Shown here: one piece after another, positions 17,592 to 26,647 of the stretch
Layout: the number at the start of each line of letters is the position of its first letter
Numbering within the stretch: position 1 is the first letter of the stretch
DNA from: an uncultured Bacteroides sp.
GTDB lineage: Bacteria > Bacteroidota > Bacteroidia > Bacteroidales > Bacteroidaceae
Direction of reading: 5' to 3'
DNA: 38,221 nt
NCBI GenBank assembly: GCA_900755095.1
Contig: CAAEFE010000117.1
Location: 1-38,221, forward strand
Made by a program: the position numbers and the translations under genes
Notes under the pieces: model-generated
What the model saw: only the letters and a program-made list of their open reading frames with translations
What the model was told of the DNA's origin: nothing
The model's database searches: none

Positions 17592-19442
17592 GTGAAAAAA
17601 CACAGACGTCATATAATTGCAATAGTCGTAACCGCATTAATATCGGTCACCTTATATGCTGCACGTACAAATTCAGATCGTCTTTCTTTATTACAACCTT
17701 TACTTGAATACAATCATCCATTTAGTCCGGACGCCCCTGTCGACAGCATCATTGCCTGGGAAAAACTTTTAGAACCGGAATTACAAAAGGAACAACAATA
17801 CCCACTCCTATTCCAGATAAATCTGCTGACCGTTCAAGCTTTAATCACAGAAGGCAACATCAGTCTCGCCATCAACCAGGCCAATCAGATGTACCAGAAA
17901 GCCAGAGAAATGGACTATCCTTTGGGAACAGCACTCGCATTACACGCCATTGGAAATACCTATTTAAGTTCGTCAACACCACAAGTTGCCATCAAATCGT
18001 ATAAGGAAGCATTAGAAATCATTCAGAAACTCCCTCATGCCAACCAATATATCAAAACGATCTTGTCCCAATTTATCCTGACGAAGCTCAACTATCACCA
18101 AATGACAGATATAGAAGACAATATCCGGGAACTCGAATCTGTTATCAACAAGGATACGAATCCCCAAGACGATTTCCACCTTGTTTATTGTCAGGCATTC
18201 TATCGCATCCAGATGCATCATCTTCCGGAAGCATTAAACTATATACGACAAACCGAACAAATCAGCCGGCAACACCAGTACCCATATTTTCATTTAATGA
18301 TTAAATACCTGTATTCACGCTACTACACTGAATCCAAAGAATACACGCAGGCACTAACCACACTTGACGAATTACTTTCGCATACCAAAGCAGCCAACTC
18401 ATACAGATCCCTGCAAGTACTGAAAGATCGTGCACACATACTTACACTAATGGGAAACAGCAAGGAAGCATGTGAAGCTTATGAAATATTCAATACGTAC
18501 AAAGACTCTTTGGACGCAATGAATTATATTCGCCAAATCAATGAATTGCACACCCTCTACCAAATAGATAAAAATGAACTGGACAACTTAAACAGACAGA
18601 AGACAATCCTCTACTGGAGCTGGTTCACCATCCTATCCATAGTCATACTGATTGTATTTTTCATCCTTTTGGTCAGACGAGGAAATAAAAAACTGCGCCA
18701 ATCACAGCAGGAACTGGAAAAAGTGAAAAAGCAAGAAGAAAATTCCATCCGGACAAAGAGCCTTTTCCTTTCCAACATGAGCCATGAAATTCGCACGCCG
18801 CTCAATGCGTTGTCCGGCTTCTCCTCCATCCTGACGGAAGAATCCATCGACAACGAGACCCGGAAACAGTGTAGCGATATTATTCAGCAAAATTCAGAAC
18901 TGTTACTCAAGCTGATTAACGACGTAATCGACTTGTCCAGTCTCGAAGTAGGCAAGATGAAATTCAAATATGAGCGATGTGATGCAGTGGCAATATGCAG
19001 AAACGTTATCGACATGGTTGAGAAAATAAAACAAACGAATGCTAACGTCCGTTTTTCGACCTCTCTCCATTCATTAGAATTGACGACAGACAATGCAAGG
19101 TTACAACAATTATTAATCAACCTTCTCATCAATGCAACCAAATTTACTCCGCAAGGTTCCATCACCATGGAACTGGAAAAACAGACAGAAGACATAGCAC
19201 TGTTTTCCGTGACCGACACCGGTTGCGGTATCTCTCCGGAGAATCAGAATAAAATATTCAACCGTTTTGAGAAACTGAATGAAAATGCTCAAGGGACAGG
19301 ACTCGGTCTGTCTATCTGCCAACTCATTATCGAGCAGCTGGGCGGCAAAATATGGATTGACTCCAATTATGAGGAAGGAGCCCGTTTCCTGTTCACACAC
19401 CCCATTTACCATGAGCAACAAGGAAAGGAGGAAGCCGAATGA
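17592..19442 (+). CDS. TPR-containing membrane sensor histidine kinase
   Basis: A 616-residue sensor. An N-terminal hydrophobic segment (residues 8-23) exports a region of tetratricopeptide-like helices (about 30-320; e.g. LGTALALHAIGNTYLSSS). A membrane helix follows at about 339-360 and a short coiled coil, then the kinase core: NMSHEIRTPLNALSGF with phospho-acceptor His398, N-box LLINLLINATKF, G1 DTGCGI and G2 GTGLGLSI. There is no receiver domain, so a separate regulator is needed. The start is a GTG at 17592 with the frame closed shortly upstream. The next gene overlaps it by ATGA, so the two are translated together. Confidence 0.88.
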   Translation: MKKHRRHIIAIVVTALISVTLYAARTNSDRLSLLQPLLEYNHPFSPDAPVDSIIAWEKLLEPELQKEQQYPLLFQINLLTVQALITEGNISLAINQANQMYQKAREMDYPLGTALALHAIGNTYLSSSTPQVAIKSYKEALEIIQKLPHANQYIKTILSQFILTKLNYHQMTDIEDNIRELESVINKDTNPQDDFHLVYCQAFYRIQMHHLPEALNYIRQTEQISRQHQYPYFHLMIKYLYSRYYTESKEYTQALTTLDELLSHTKAANSYRSLQVLKDRAHILTLMGNSKEACEAYEIFNTYKDSLDAMNYIRQINELHTLYQIDKNELDNLNRQKTILYWSWFTILSIVILIVFFILLVRRGNKKLRQSQQELEKVKKQEENSIRTKSLFLSNMSHEIRTPLNALSGFSSILTEESIDNETRKQCSDIIQQNSELLLKLINDVIDLSSLEVGKMKFKYERCDAVAICRNVIDMVEKIKQTNANVRFSTSLHSLELTTDNARLQQLLINLLINATKFTPQGSITMELEKQTEDIALFSVTDTGCGISPENQNKIFNRFEKLNENAQGTGLGLSICQLIIEQLGGKIWIDSNYEEGARFLFTHPIYHEQQGKEEAE

Positions 19443-21394
19443 AACAAGTCCTGCTCCTGATCCTTCTATTATGCTGCACCCTCACCGGAAAAGCCAGCAC
19501 CAAGATTGTTTTGGAATCCGACAGCCTGATAAAGGTGTTGGAAACATTACCGTACGATACGACACGGCTGAATGTTCTCAATCAAATCATCAGAATAGAA
19601 CAAAACAACCAGCAATGTATCCAATATTCGGATGCATTAATGAAAGAAGCATTGCAACTGGGAAATGACAAATATGCCGGTCTGGCTGCTTACTACCATA
19701 TTTTATACTATTACAATCGTAATAATCAAGACAGTGTAGCCAAATGGCTCACCATAATGGAGCCTCATGCCCGGAAATCAGATTTATGGAATTACTTCTT
19801 TGATGCCAAACGTTTCCAGATAGACCTGTACACATTCAACGAACAATACGAACTTGCTATCAACGAATCTCAAAAGATGCAACAGCAAGCCTCCCAAATG
19901 AATAGTAACCGGGGTAGTATGGCTGCCTATCAATGCTTGAGTAATGCATATATCGGCAGCCAGCGCTGGGATAAAGGAATAGAAGTACTGGAGGCTGCCT
20001 ACCAGCTACTCACTCCGACAGAAAATCCGGTGGTCCGTATCTCGGTATTGTCACAGTTAGTATCCGTTGTCAAAGAAAAGAAGGATAATAAAAAACTACT
20101 CAAATATTTGCAGGAACTGGAAAACACTCTTCATAACCACATCAGTGCAAACCCATCCTTAAAAGCGGGATTTGCCGATGTATACCTGTTCAATGAACTG
20201 TTCTACAGCTATTATTACCTGAATACCCATCAGCCGCAACAAGCCTATGAACATCTCGTAAAATCTAAAGAATATCTGGACGAGAATACTTATTTCATGT
20301 ATAAAGTACTCTATTTCGACACATTTGCCAAATATTACCAGGCAATTGGAGCCTACCAACAGGCATCGGATTATATCGACACGACACTGACGATGTTGAA
20401 GAAAGACTTCACAAGCGACTATGCCGAACAGCTACTCGAAAAGGCCAGAATATGGAAACAGGCAGGGCAAAGCGGAAAAGCCATCCCCCTGTATGAGCAG
20501 GCACTTGCCATCAAAGACTCGACAGCCACTGTACTCTCAAACAATCAGATGGCACAGATACAAAGCAAATACAATATCGAAAAAACAGAACTGGATCAAA
20601 AAAGGGAAAACAACCGGATCCAGCTCACCTATCTGATCTTTATATTTGTTATCCTGATTCTGCTTTTTATCTTTATGGCACGACTCTTTATGGTACGGAA
20701 GGCACTCAAATACGCGGAAAACGAAATCCGGAAAACAACAGAAAACGTGCGGAAGACCAATGAAATAAAAAATCGCTTCCTGTCCAACATGAGCTATAAC
20801 ATCCGTACCCCACTCAACAATGTGGTCGGTTTCTCACAACTCATAGCCAGCGAACCCAATATAGACAAGGAAATAAGGCAAGAATACTCAAACATCATCC
20901 ACAAAAGTTCGGAGAAGTTAATGAGACTTGTCAATGACGTTCTCGACTTATCCCGTTTGGAAGCTCAGATGATGAAGTTCCAGTTGCAAGACTATGATGC
21001 CACTACCCTATGCAAGGAAGCATGCAGCATGGCGCAGATGAGGAACGAAGAAACAGGTATCCAGATTGAATTTTCCAGCGAAACGGACGCCCAAATTCAT
21101 ACCGATATAATGCGACTGACACAGGCCTTGATTAGCGTACTGGTGTACCCACAAGAACACCGGCAAGCACGAATCATCCGGTTCACATTAAGCCAGAATG
21201 AAGACATGCTTTGTTTCCGGATCACTAATTCACCTTTGGCAGACCATGCATTCGTATCACAGGAAACCATCATCCGGCATGATATCAACCTGTTGTTACT
21301 AAAACATTTCGGAGGAAACTATCTCGTCAACGATAAAACTCCCGGAGGTCCGGAAATTGTTTTCATCTACCCCATCGTTTCCGAATCGAAATAA
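19439..21394 (+). CDS. TPR histidine kinase paralogue, probable pseudokinase
   Basis: A 651-residue protein with the same plan as its upstream neighbour: signal peptide, TPR-like helices (about 25-380), membrane helix at about 395-416, coiled coil and a HisKA-like dimerisation region. The H-box reads NMSYNIRTPLNNVVGF, with Tyr453 in place of the phospho-acceptor His. The N-box (LISVLVYPQE), G1 and G2 glycines of the ATP lid are absent, although the C-terminal fold is still recognisable. It cannot work as a normal kinase. Overlap by ATGA with an intact paralogue suggests heterodimer formation, with this protein acting as a receptor or inhibitor subunit. That role is inference. Confidence 0.85.
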   Translation: MKQVLLLILLLCCTLTGKASTKIVLESDSLIKVLETLPYDTTRLNVLNQIIRIEQNNQQCIQYSDALMKEALQLGNDKYAGLAAYYHILYYYNRNNQDSVAKWLTIMEPHARKSDLWNYFFDAKRFQIDLYTFNEQYELAINESQKMQQQASQMNSNRGSMAAYQCLSNAYIGSQRWDKGIEVLEAAYQLLTPTENPVVRISVLSQLVSVVKEKKDNKKLLKYLQELENTLHNHISANPSLKAGFADVYLFNELFYSYYYLNTHQPQQAYEHLVKSKEYLDENTYFMYKVLYFDTFAKYYQAIGAYQQASDYIDTTLTMLKKDFTSDYAEQLLEKARIWKQAGQSGKAIPLYEQALAIKDSTATVLSNNQMAQIQSKYNIEKTELDQKRENNRIQLTYLIFIFVILILLFIFMARLFMVRKALKYAENEIRKTTENVRKTNEIKNRFLSNMSYNIRTPLNNVVGFSQLIASEPNIDKEIRQEYSNIIHKSSEKLMRLVNDVLDLSRLEAQMMKFQLQDYDATTLCKEACSMAQMRNEETGIQIEFSSETDAQIHTDIMRLTQALISVLVYPQEHRQARIIRFTLSQNEDMLCFRITNSPLADHAFVSQETIIRHDINLLLLKHFGGNYLVNDKTPGGPEIVFIYPIVSESK

Positions 21395-21399
21395 AGCAC

Positions 21400-21407
21400 T
21401 ATCTTTG
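21400..21407 (+). promoter_or_regulatory. -7 box of the MATE gene
   Basis: TATCTTTG, 26 nt before the ATG. The -33 position reads GTTTCC, so only an approximate match. Confidence 0.5.
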
Positions 21408-21433
21408 CAAAGTGTAAACTTAAACACTTAATT

Positions 21434-22756
21434 ATGTACACCAACAAACAGATTTGGAGTGTCAGTTATCCGATACTACTAAGCTTGCTGGCACAAAATG
21501 TCATCAATGTCACCGACACAGCATTCCTCGGACACGTGAGTGAAGTAGCCCTTGGAGCATCAGCTATGGGCGGGTTATTCTATATATGCGTATTCACCAT
21601 CGCATTCGGATTCAGTACCGGTTCGCAGATAGTCATCGCACGACGCAATGGCGAAGGACGCTATTCGGATGTCGGTCCCGTCATGATTCAAGGAATCATG
21701 TTCCTGTTCGTCATGGCCCTGCTGCTATTCGGATTCACCAAAGCATTCGGTGGAAACATCATGCGTTTGCTAGTTTCTTCAGAATCCATCTACGAAGGAA
21801 CAATGGAGTTTCTGAACTGGCGTATTTACGGATTCTTTTTCTCTTTTATCAATGTCATGTTCCGGGCATTGTACATCGGCATTACACGCACTAAAGTGCT
21901 AACCATCAATGCTATTGTCATGGCATTAACTAATGTCGTACTGGACTATGCATTAATTTTCGGAAAGTTCGGTTTGCCGGAAATGGGTATCAAAGGGGCT
22001 GCTATTGCTTCCGTATTGGCAGAAGCCTCCTCCATTCTCTTTTTCGTCATCTATACGTATGCCACGGTCGATTTAAAGAAATACGGTATGAACCGCCTGC
22101 GCACATTCGACCCAGCATTGCTGATGCGGATTCTTAGTATCTCCTGCTTCACCATGCTGCAATATTTCCTGTCGATGGCTACCTGGTTCGTTTTCTTCGT
22201 AGCCGTAGAACGGTTGGGACAACGGGAACTGGCGATTGCCAATATCGTCCGGAGTATTTATGTCGTATTGCTGATTCCGGTCAACGCACTGGCTACGACT
22301 ACCAACAGTCTTGTCAGCAATGCTATTGGTGCAGGAGGCATCCAGCACGTGATGCCGCTCATTAATAAAATTGCGCGTTTCTCCTTTTTCATCATGCTGG
22401 GGTTAGTAGCGGTATCGGCACTGTTTCCGCAATTCCTGCTCTCCATTTACACTAGTGAAGCTGCGCTCATTACGGAATCCGTCCCCTCGGTATATGTAAT
22501 TTGTTGCGCCATGCTTATCGCATCCGTAGCCAACGTGGTGTTTAACGGTATCTCCGGAACAGGAAATACACAGGCAGCCCTGTTGCTCGAAACGATTACA
22601 ATTATCATCTACGGATCATACATCATTTTCATCGGAATGTGGCTGAAAGCACCGATCGAAATTTGCTTTACGATTGAGATTGTGTATTATAGCTTGCTGT
22701 TGATAACAAGTTATATTTATCTCAAAAAAGCAAAATGGCAGAATAAAAAGATATAA
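21434..22756 (+). CDS. MATE-family multidrug/sodium antiporter
   Basis: A 440-residue inner-membrane protein with about 12 hydrophobic helices in two repeats, typical MATE length. Family features include the start IWSVSYPILLSLLAQNVINVTDTAFLG (first helix with the Asp in VTDTAFLGH) and the internal repeat starting MRILSISCFTMLQYFLS. MATE proteins export cationic drugs or metabolites in exchange for sodium or protons; the substrate is unknown. It has its own promoter box and is separated from ffh by 104 nt. Confidence 0.9.
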   Translation: MYTNKQIWSVSYPILLSLLAQNVINVTDTAFLGHVSEVALGASAMGGLFYICVFTIAFGFSTGSQIVIARRNGEGRYSDVGPVMIQGIMFLFVMALLLFGFTKAFGGNIMRLLVSSESIYEGTMEFLNWRIYGFFFSFINVMFRALYIGITRTKVLTINAIVMALTNVVLDYALIFGKFGLPEMGIKGAAIASVLAEASSILFFVIYTYATVDLKKYGMNRLRTFDPALLMRILSISCFTMLQYFLSMATWFVFFVAVERLGQRELAIANIVRSIYVVLLIPVNALATTTNSLVSNAIGAGGIQHVMPLINKIARFSFFIMLGLVAVSALFPQFLLSIYTSEAALITESVPSVYVICCAMLIASVANVVFNGISGTGNTQAALLLETITIIIYGSYIIFIGMWLKAPIEICFTIEIVYYSLLLITSYIYLKKAKWQNKKI

Positions 22757-22772
22757 ATACAAGAGATTTTTG

Positions 22773-22780
22773 TACATTTG
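22773..22780 (+). promoter_or_regulatory. -7 box of ffh
   Basis: TACATTTG, giving a leader of roughly 75 nt before ffh. The leader contains a short imperfect repeat of GTAATTAGTAATTCGTAATTA but no structure I can name. Confidence 0.45.
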
Positions 22781-22860
22781 CAAGCTCAAATAAAGAGTAG
22801 ACGGAAAAGTCCCTCTTTCGGCCAAGTAAATTGTAATTAGTAATTCGTAATTAAATAACT

Positions 22861-24183
22861 ATGTTCGATAATTTAAGTGAAAGACTAGAACGGTCATTCA
22901 AGATTCTGAAAGGTGAAGGCAAAATCACCGAAATCAACGTGGCGGAGACGCTGAAAGACGTACGTAAAGCACTTCTCGACGCCGACGTAAACTACAAGGT
23001 GGCAAAGAATTTCACGGATACAGTGAAAGAAAAAGCGCTTGGCCAGAACGTTCTTACGGCTGTGAAGCCAAGCCAATTGATGGTGAAAATCGTGCATGAT
23101 GAACTTACACAATTGATGGGTGGAGAGACAGCCGAGATCAACATCGACGCCCGTCCGGCAGTTATCCTGATGTCAGGTTTGCAGGGTTCGGGTAAGACCA
23201 CCTTCTCCGGTAAACTGGCACGAATGCTGAAAACCAAGAAGAACCGTAAGCCATTATTGGTGGCTTGTGACGTTTACCGTCCGGCAGCTATCGAACAGTT
23301 ACGTGTATTGGCAGAACAGATTGAAGTACCGATGTACTGCGAACTGGACAGCAAGAATCCGGTAGAAATCGCACAACACGCCATTCAGGAAGCCAAAGCC
23401 AAAGGATACGACCTCGTTATCGTCGATACAGCCGGACGTCTGGCAGTAGACGAGCAGATGATGAACGAGATCGCCGCTATCAAAAAAGCAATCAACCCGG
23501 ACGAAATTCTGTTCGTGGTAGACTCCATGACCGGTCAGGACGCTGTAAACACAGCTAAAGAATTCAATGAACGTCTGGACTTCAACGGTGTGGTACTGAC
23601 CAAACTCGATGGTGATACCCGCGGTGGTGCGGCTCTTTCTATCCGTTCGGTAGTGAACAAACCGATTAAATTCGTAGGTACAGGTGAAAAGCTGGAAGCA
23701 ATCGATCAGTTCCACCCTGCCCGTATGGCCGACCGTATTCTCGGTATGGGTGACATCGTTTCATTGGTAGAACGCGCACAGGAACAATACGATGAAGAAG
23801 AAGCCAAACGCTTACAGAAGAAAATTGCCAAAAACCAATTCGACTTCAACGACTTCCTTAGCCAGATTGCACAAATCAAGAAAATGGGTAATCTGAAAGA
23901 CCTCGCTTCCATGATTCCGGGAGTAGGAAAAGCAATCAAAGATATTGATATTGACGACAATGCTTTCAAGAGCATCGAAGCCATCATTTATTCCATGACT
24001 CCGGCAGAACGTTCCAATCCGGAAATACTGAACGGTTCACGCCGTACGCGTATCGCCAAAGGTAGCGGAACGACTATCCAAGAAGTGAATCGCCTATTGA
24101 AACAGTTCGACCAGACACGCAAAATGATGAAAATGGTGACTAGCAGCAAAATGGGTAAGATGATGCCTAAGATGAAAAAGTAA
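22861..24183 (+). CDS. ffh: Signal recognition particle GTPase Ffh (SRP54)
   Basis: Ffh binds signal sequences on ribosomes and the SRP RNA, and docks with FtsY. The 440-residue protein has the N domain (residues 1-90, with ALLDADVNYKVAK), then the G domain: P-loop GLQGSGKTTFSGKLA near 104, the DTAGRLAVDEQMM block and TKLDGDTRGGAALS. The Met-rich M domain follows with MIPGVGKAIKD and a tail of MMKMVTSSKMGKMMPKMKK. Length and order are canonical. A strong terminator follows. Confidence 0.97.
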   Translation: MFDNLSERLERSFKILKGEGKITEINVAETLKDVRKALLDADVNYKVAKNFTDTVKEKALGQNVLTAVKPSQLMVKIVHDELTQLMGGETAEINIDARPAVILMSGLQGSGKTTFSGKLARMLKTKKNRKPLLVACDVYRPAAIEQLRVLAEQIEVPMYCELDSKNPVEIAQHAIQEAKAKGYDLVIVDTAGRLAVDEQMMNEIAAIKKAINPDEILFVVDSMTGQDAVNTAKEFNERLDFNGVVLTKLDGDTRGGAALSIRSVVNKPIKFVGTGEKLEAIDQFHPARMADRILGMGDIVSLVERAQEQYDEEEAKRLQKKIAKNQFDFNDFLSQIAQIKKMGNLKDLASMIPGVGKAIKDIDIDDNAFKSIEAIIYSMTPAERSNPEILNGSRRTRIAKGSGTTIQEVNRLLKQFDQTRKMMKMVTSSKMGKMMPKMKK

Positions 24184-24214
24184 TCATTCTGTAGATCCAA
24201 ATCTAATGATAAGT

Positions 24215-24246
24215 AAAAAGAGGGAGTTTCGGCTCCCTCTTTTTTA
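24215..24246 (+). terminator. Terminator of ffh
   Basis: A 12-bp stem AAAAAGAGGGAG / CTCCCTCTTTTT around the loop TTTCGG, then T-run. Confidence 0.9.
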
Positions 24247-24278
24247 TACCCCCATCTCTTGACAAAAATTCCAATCCC

Positions 24279-24310
24279 TTTGGAGAGTTCAGTTATTTAT
24301 TTTACTTTTG
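24279..24310 (+). promoter_or_regulatory. Promoter of folD-capA operon
   Basis: TTTG at 24279-24282, 20-nt spacer, TACTTTTG at 24303-24310. It rules out a TTG start at 24308, which lies inside the promoter, in favour of the ATG at 24338. Confidence 0.8.
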
Positions 24311-24337
24311 TCCATCACCAATAAATACTCTGAAAAT

Positions 24338-25219
24338 ATGACTCTGATAGACGGAAAAGCAATTTCCGAACAAGTAAAACAAGAGATTGCAGCCGAAGTA
24401 GCCGAAATGGTGGCTCATGGCGAAAAACGCCCGCACCTGGCCGCTATTCTTGTAGGACACGATGGTGGTAGCGAGACTTATGTAGCTGCCAAAGTAAAAG
24501 CCTGTGAAGTATGTGGATTCAAGTCTTCCCTCATCCGTTATGAAAGTGACGTGACCGAAGAAGAACTGCTTGCCAAAGTACGTGAACTAAACGAAGACAA
24601 CGACGTGGACGGCTTTATCGTACAACTTCCCTTACCCAAGCATATCTCCGAACAGAAAGTAATCGAAACAATTGATTACCGTAAAGACGTAGACGGTTTC
24701 CATCCGATCAACGTAGGCCGTATGTCCATCGGGCTTCCGTGTTATGTATCCGCTACTCCCAACGGCATCCTCGAATTGTTGAAACGTTATAACATAGAAA
24801 CTTCCGGAAAAAAGTGCGTCGTACTCGGACGCAGCAATATTGTCGGCAAACCGATGGCTGCCCTGATGATGCAGAAAGCCTATCCGGGCGATGCCACAGT
24901 AACCGTATGCCACAGCCGTAGCAGAGACCTGGTAAAAGAATGTCAGGAAGCTGATATTATTATCGCTGCTTTGGGACAACCGAACTTTGTAAAAGCCGAA
25001 ATGGTGAAAGAAGGCGCGGTAGTTATTGACGTAGGTACTACCCGTGTGCCGGATGCAACCAAGAAATCAGGTTTTAAACTGACCGGCGACGTGAAGTTTG
25101 ACGAAGTTGCACCGAAATGCTCATTCATCACTCCCGTACCGGGCGGTGTTGGACCAATGACGATTGTATCGTTAATGAAAAATACACTCTTAGCTGGTAA
25201 GAAAGCTATTTATCAATGA
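24338..25219 (+). CDS. folD: Bifunctional methylene-THF dehydrogenase/cyclohydrolase FolD
   Basis: FolD interconverts 5,10-methylene- and 10-formyl-tetrahydrofolate using NADP. The 293-residue protein ([14 protein letters not shown] start) shows the substrate and catalytic block [19 protein letters not shown] (YxxxK motif), [27 protein letters not shown], the Rossmann motif [14 protein letters not shown], and the terminal [15 protein letters not shown]. Start chosen by the upstream promoter. The stop overlaps the next start by ATGA, so a folate enzyme is translationally coupled to a CapA-like lipoprotein. Confidence 0.97.
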   Translation: MTLIDGKAISEQVKQEIAAEVAEMVAHGEKRPHLAAILVGHDGGSETYVAAKVKACEVCGFKSSLIRYESDVTEEELLAKVRELNEDNDVDGFIVQLPLPKHISEQKVIETIDYRKDVDGFHPINVGRMSIGLPCYVSATPNGILELLKRYNIETSGKKCVVLGRSNIVGKPMAALMMQKAYPGDATVTVCHSRSRDLVKECQEADIIIAALGQPNFVKAEMVKEGAVVIDVGTTRVPDATKKSGFKLTGDVKFDEVAPKCSFITPVPGGVGPMTIVSLMKNTLLAGKKAIYQ

Positions 25220-26364
25220 GACATACCCTGTTTCTGATGATTTTGCTTCTCTCTTTGTCCTGCACCTCCCGGTCGCAGGCAAAGAGAGATTCTATCATTG
25301 ACACCCTGTCGGACAGCCTTTCCGACAGCATCTTCCCCACCGACACCCTACGCCTCCTTTTCGTAGGTGACCTCATGCAACATCAGGGACAAATCAACGC
25401 TGCACGAACATCAACCGGCTATGATTACTCCACATGCTTTGCGTATGTCAAAGAAGAAATAAAGAAAGCCGACCTCTCCATCGCCAACCTGGAAGTGACA
25501 TTAGGAGGCAAACCTTACAAAGGTTATCCTGCTTTCAGCGCGCCGGACGAATTTCTGACCGCAATTCACGATGCAGGTTTCAATGTTTTAGTGACTGCCA
25601 ACAACCACAGTCTCGATCGTGGTAAATCCGGACTGGAGAGAACCATTCAATTAATAGACTCTTTAAAGGTTCCACACGCAGGCACGTATATCAACGCTGA
25701 TGAACGCGAAAAGAAATATCCTCTTTTATTAGAAAAGAACGGATTCCGCATCGCCCTGCTCAACTACACGTATGGAACAAACGGCATCCCCGTTACCCCT
25801 CCTAATATCGTGAACTATATCGATACAGCCATCATCGTCAAAGATATTGAAGAGAGTAAAGCAATGAAGCCGGATGCCATCATAGCTTGTATGCATTGGG
25901 GAATCGAATACCAGTCACTCCCGGACAAAGAGCAAAAATTCCTCGCCGACTGGCTGATTGAAAAAGGAGTAAACCATATCATCGGCTCCCATCCTCACGT
26001 AGTTCAGCCCATCGAAGTTCGCACAGACAGCCTGACGAATGACAAACATCTCGTAGTCTATTCGCTGGGAAATTATATTTCCAATATGTCCGCCCGCCGC
26101 ACTAACGGAGGACTGATGGTAAGAATGGAATTAGTAAAAGACAGCACTGTCCGCCTCAATAATTGTGATTATAGTTTGGTATGGACAGCCCGTCCCATTC
26201 AATCAGGAAAAAAAAATCATCAATTGCTCCCAGTCAATTTGCCGATTGATTCAATTCCTTTACAAGCACGTAACTCTCTGAAAATCTTTGTAAATGATGC
26301 GCGAACCCTTTTCAGCAAGCACAATCGGGGAATAAAAGAATATACTTTTTTCGAAAAAAAATAG
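25216..26364 (+). CDS. CapA-family (PGA_cap) lipoprotein, metallophosphatase fold
   Basis: A 382-residue exported protein with a lipoprotein signal peptide (lipobox LSLSC at residues 13-17) and an Asp/Ser-rich linker. The calcineurin-like CapA domain has the metal-binding set: [41 protein letters not shown], and [11 protein letters not shown]. CapA proteins were named from poly-gamma-glutamate capsule synthesis, but most family members, including Bacteroidota ones, act in unknown envelope reactions. No capB/C gene is near. It is coupled to folD by a 4-nt overlap and precedes tRNA-His. Confidence 0.85.
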   Translation: MRHTLFLMILLLSLSCTSRSQAKRDSIIDTLSDSLSDSIFPTDTLRLLFVGDLMQHQGQINAARTSTGYDYSTCFAYVKEEIKKADLSIANLEVTLGGKPYKGYPAFSAPDEFLTAIHDAGFNVLVTANNHSLDRGKSGLERTIQLIDSLKVPHAGTYINADEREKKYPLLLEKNGFRIALLNYTYGTNGIPVTPPNIVNYIDTAIIVKDIEESKAMKPDAIIACMHWGIEYQSLPDKEQKFLADWLIEKGVNHIIGSHPHVVQPIEVRTDSLTNDKHLVVYSLGNYISNMSARRTNGGLMVRMELVKDSTVRLNNCDYSLVWTARPIQSGKKNHQLLPVNLPIDSIPLQARNSLKIFVNDARTLFSKHNRGIKEYTFFEKK

Positions 26365-26372
26365 CAGAATCT

Positions 26373-26403
26373 TTTGGAAATTAGAAGATAATATCTATCT
26401 TTG
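26373..26403 (+). promoter_or_regulatory. Promoter of tRNA-His
   Basis: TTTG at 26373-26376, 19-nt spacer, TATCTTTG at 26396-26403. Confidence 0.8.
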
Positions 26404-26429
26404 CACCGCGTTAGAGAAACGCAAACATG

Positions 26430-26503
26430 GTGGATGTAGTTCAGTTGGTTAGAGCGTCAGATTGTGGTTCTGAATGTCGCCGGTTCGAGTCCGGTCTTCC
26501 ACC
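26430..26503 (+). tRNA. tRNA-His (anticodon GTG), integration site
   Basis: Acceptor GTGGATG pairs with CTTCCAC (one T-T mismatch at the sixth pair). G at 26429 and C at 26503 provide the His-specific G-1/C73 pair. Anticodon loop TTGTGGT gives GTG, and the T arm has GGTTCGAGTCC. From 26459 on, the 3' half is repeated at 37882, showing that an element integrated here and restored the gene with its own 3' end. Confidence 0.96.
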
Positions 26504-26505
26504 CA
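26459..26505 (+). repeat. attL: 47-bp direct repeat in tRNA-His
   Basis: Identical over 47 bp to 37882-37928. It covers the anticodon arm, T arm and acceptor 3' end plus two bases, the usual attachment core for tyrosine integrases using tRNA genes. Confidence 0.95.
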
Positions 26506-26511
26506 GAGATA

Positions 26512-26547
26512 AGTCCTTGTAAGTTAGAAACTTATGAGGACTTTTTC
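26512..26547 (+). terminator. Terminator after tRNA-His, brought by the element
   Basis: A 13-bp stem with two G-T pairs (26512-26524 with 26530-26542) followed by T5. It lies inside the element yet serves the tRNA; a matching hairpin with base-pair-preserving changes follows the right repeat. Confidence 0.8.
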
Positions 26548-26606
26548 TTTGGTAGCGGGGTATCATTCAGGTGCTAAATCTGGTATAAAATAACCTGTTA
26601 AAGTCC

Positions 26607-26626
26607 AATTGTTGGCTAATTGTTGG
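26607..26626 (+). repeat. Paired AATTGTTGG repeats, 11-bp period
   Basis: Two copies of AATTGTTGG at 26607-26615 and 26618-26626, 22 nt before the integrase ATG. Similar pairs occur near the right end and outside it. Candidate integrase arm-type or excisionase sites. Confidence 0.55.
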
Positions 26627-26647
26627 TGGAAAAATACAATACCTAAC

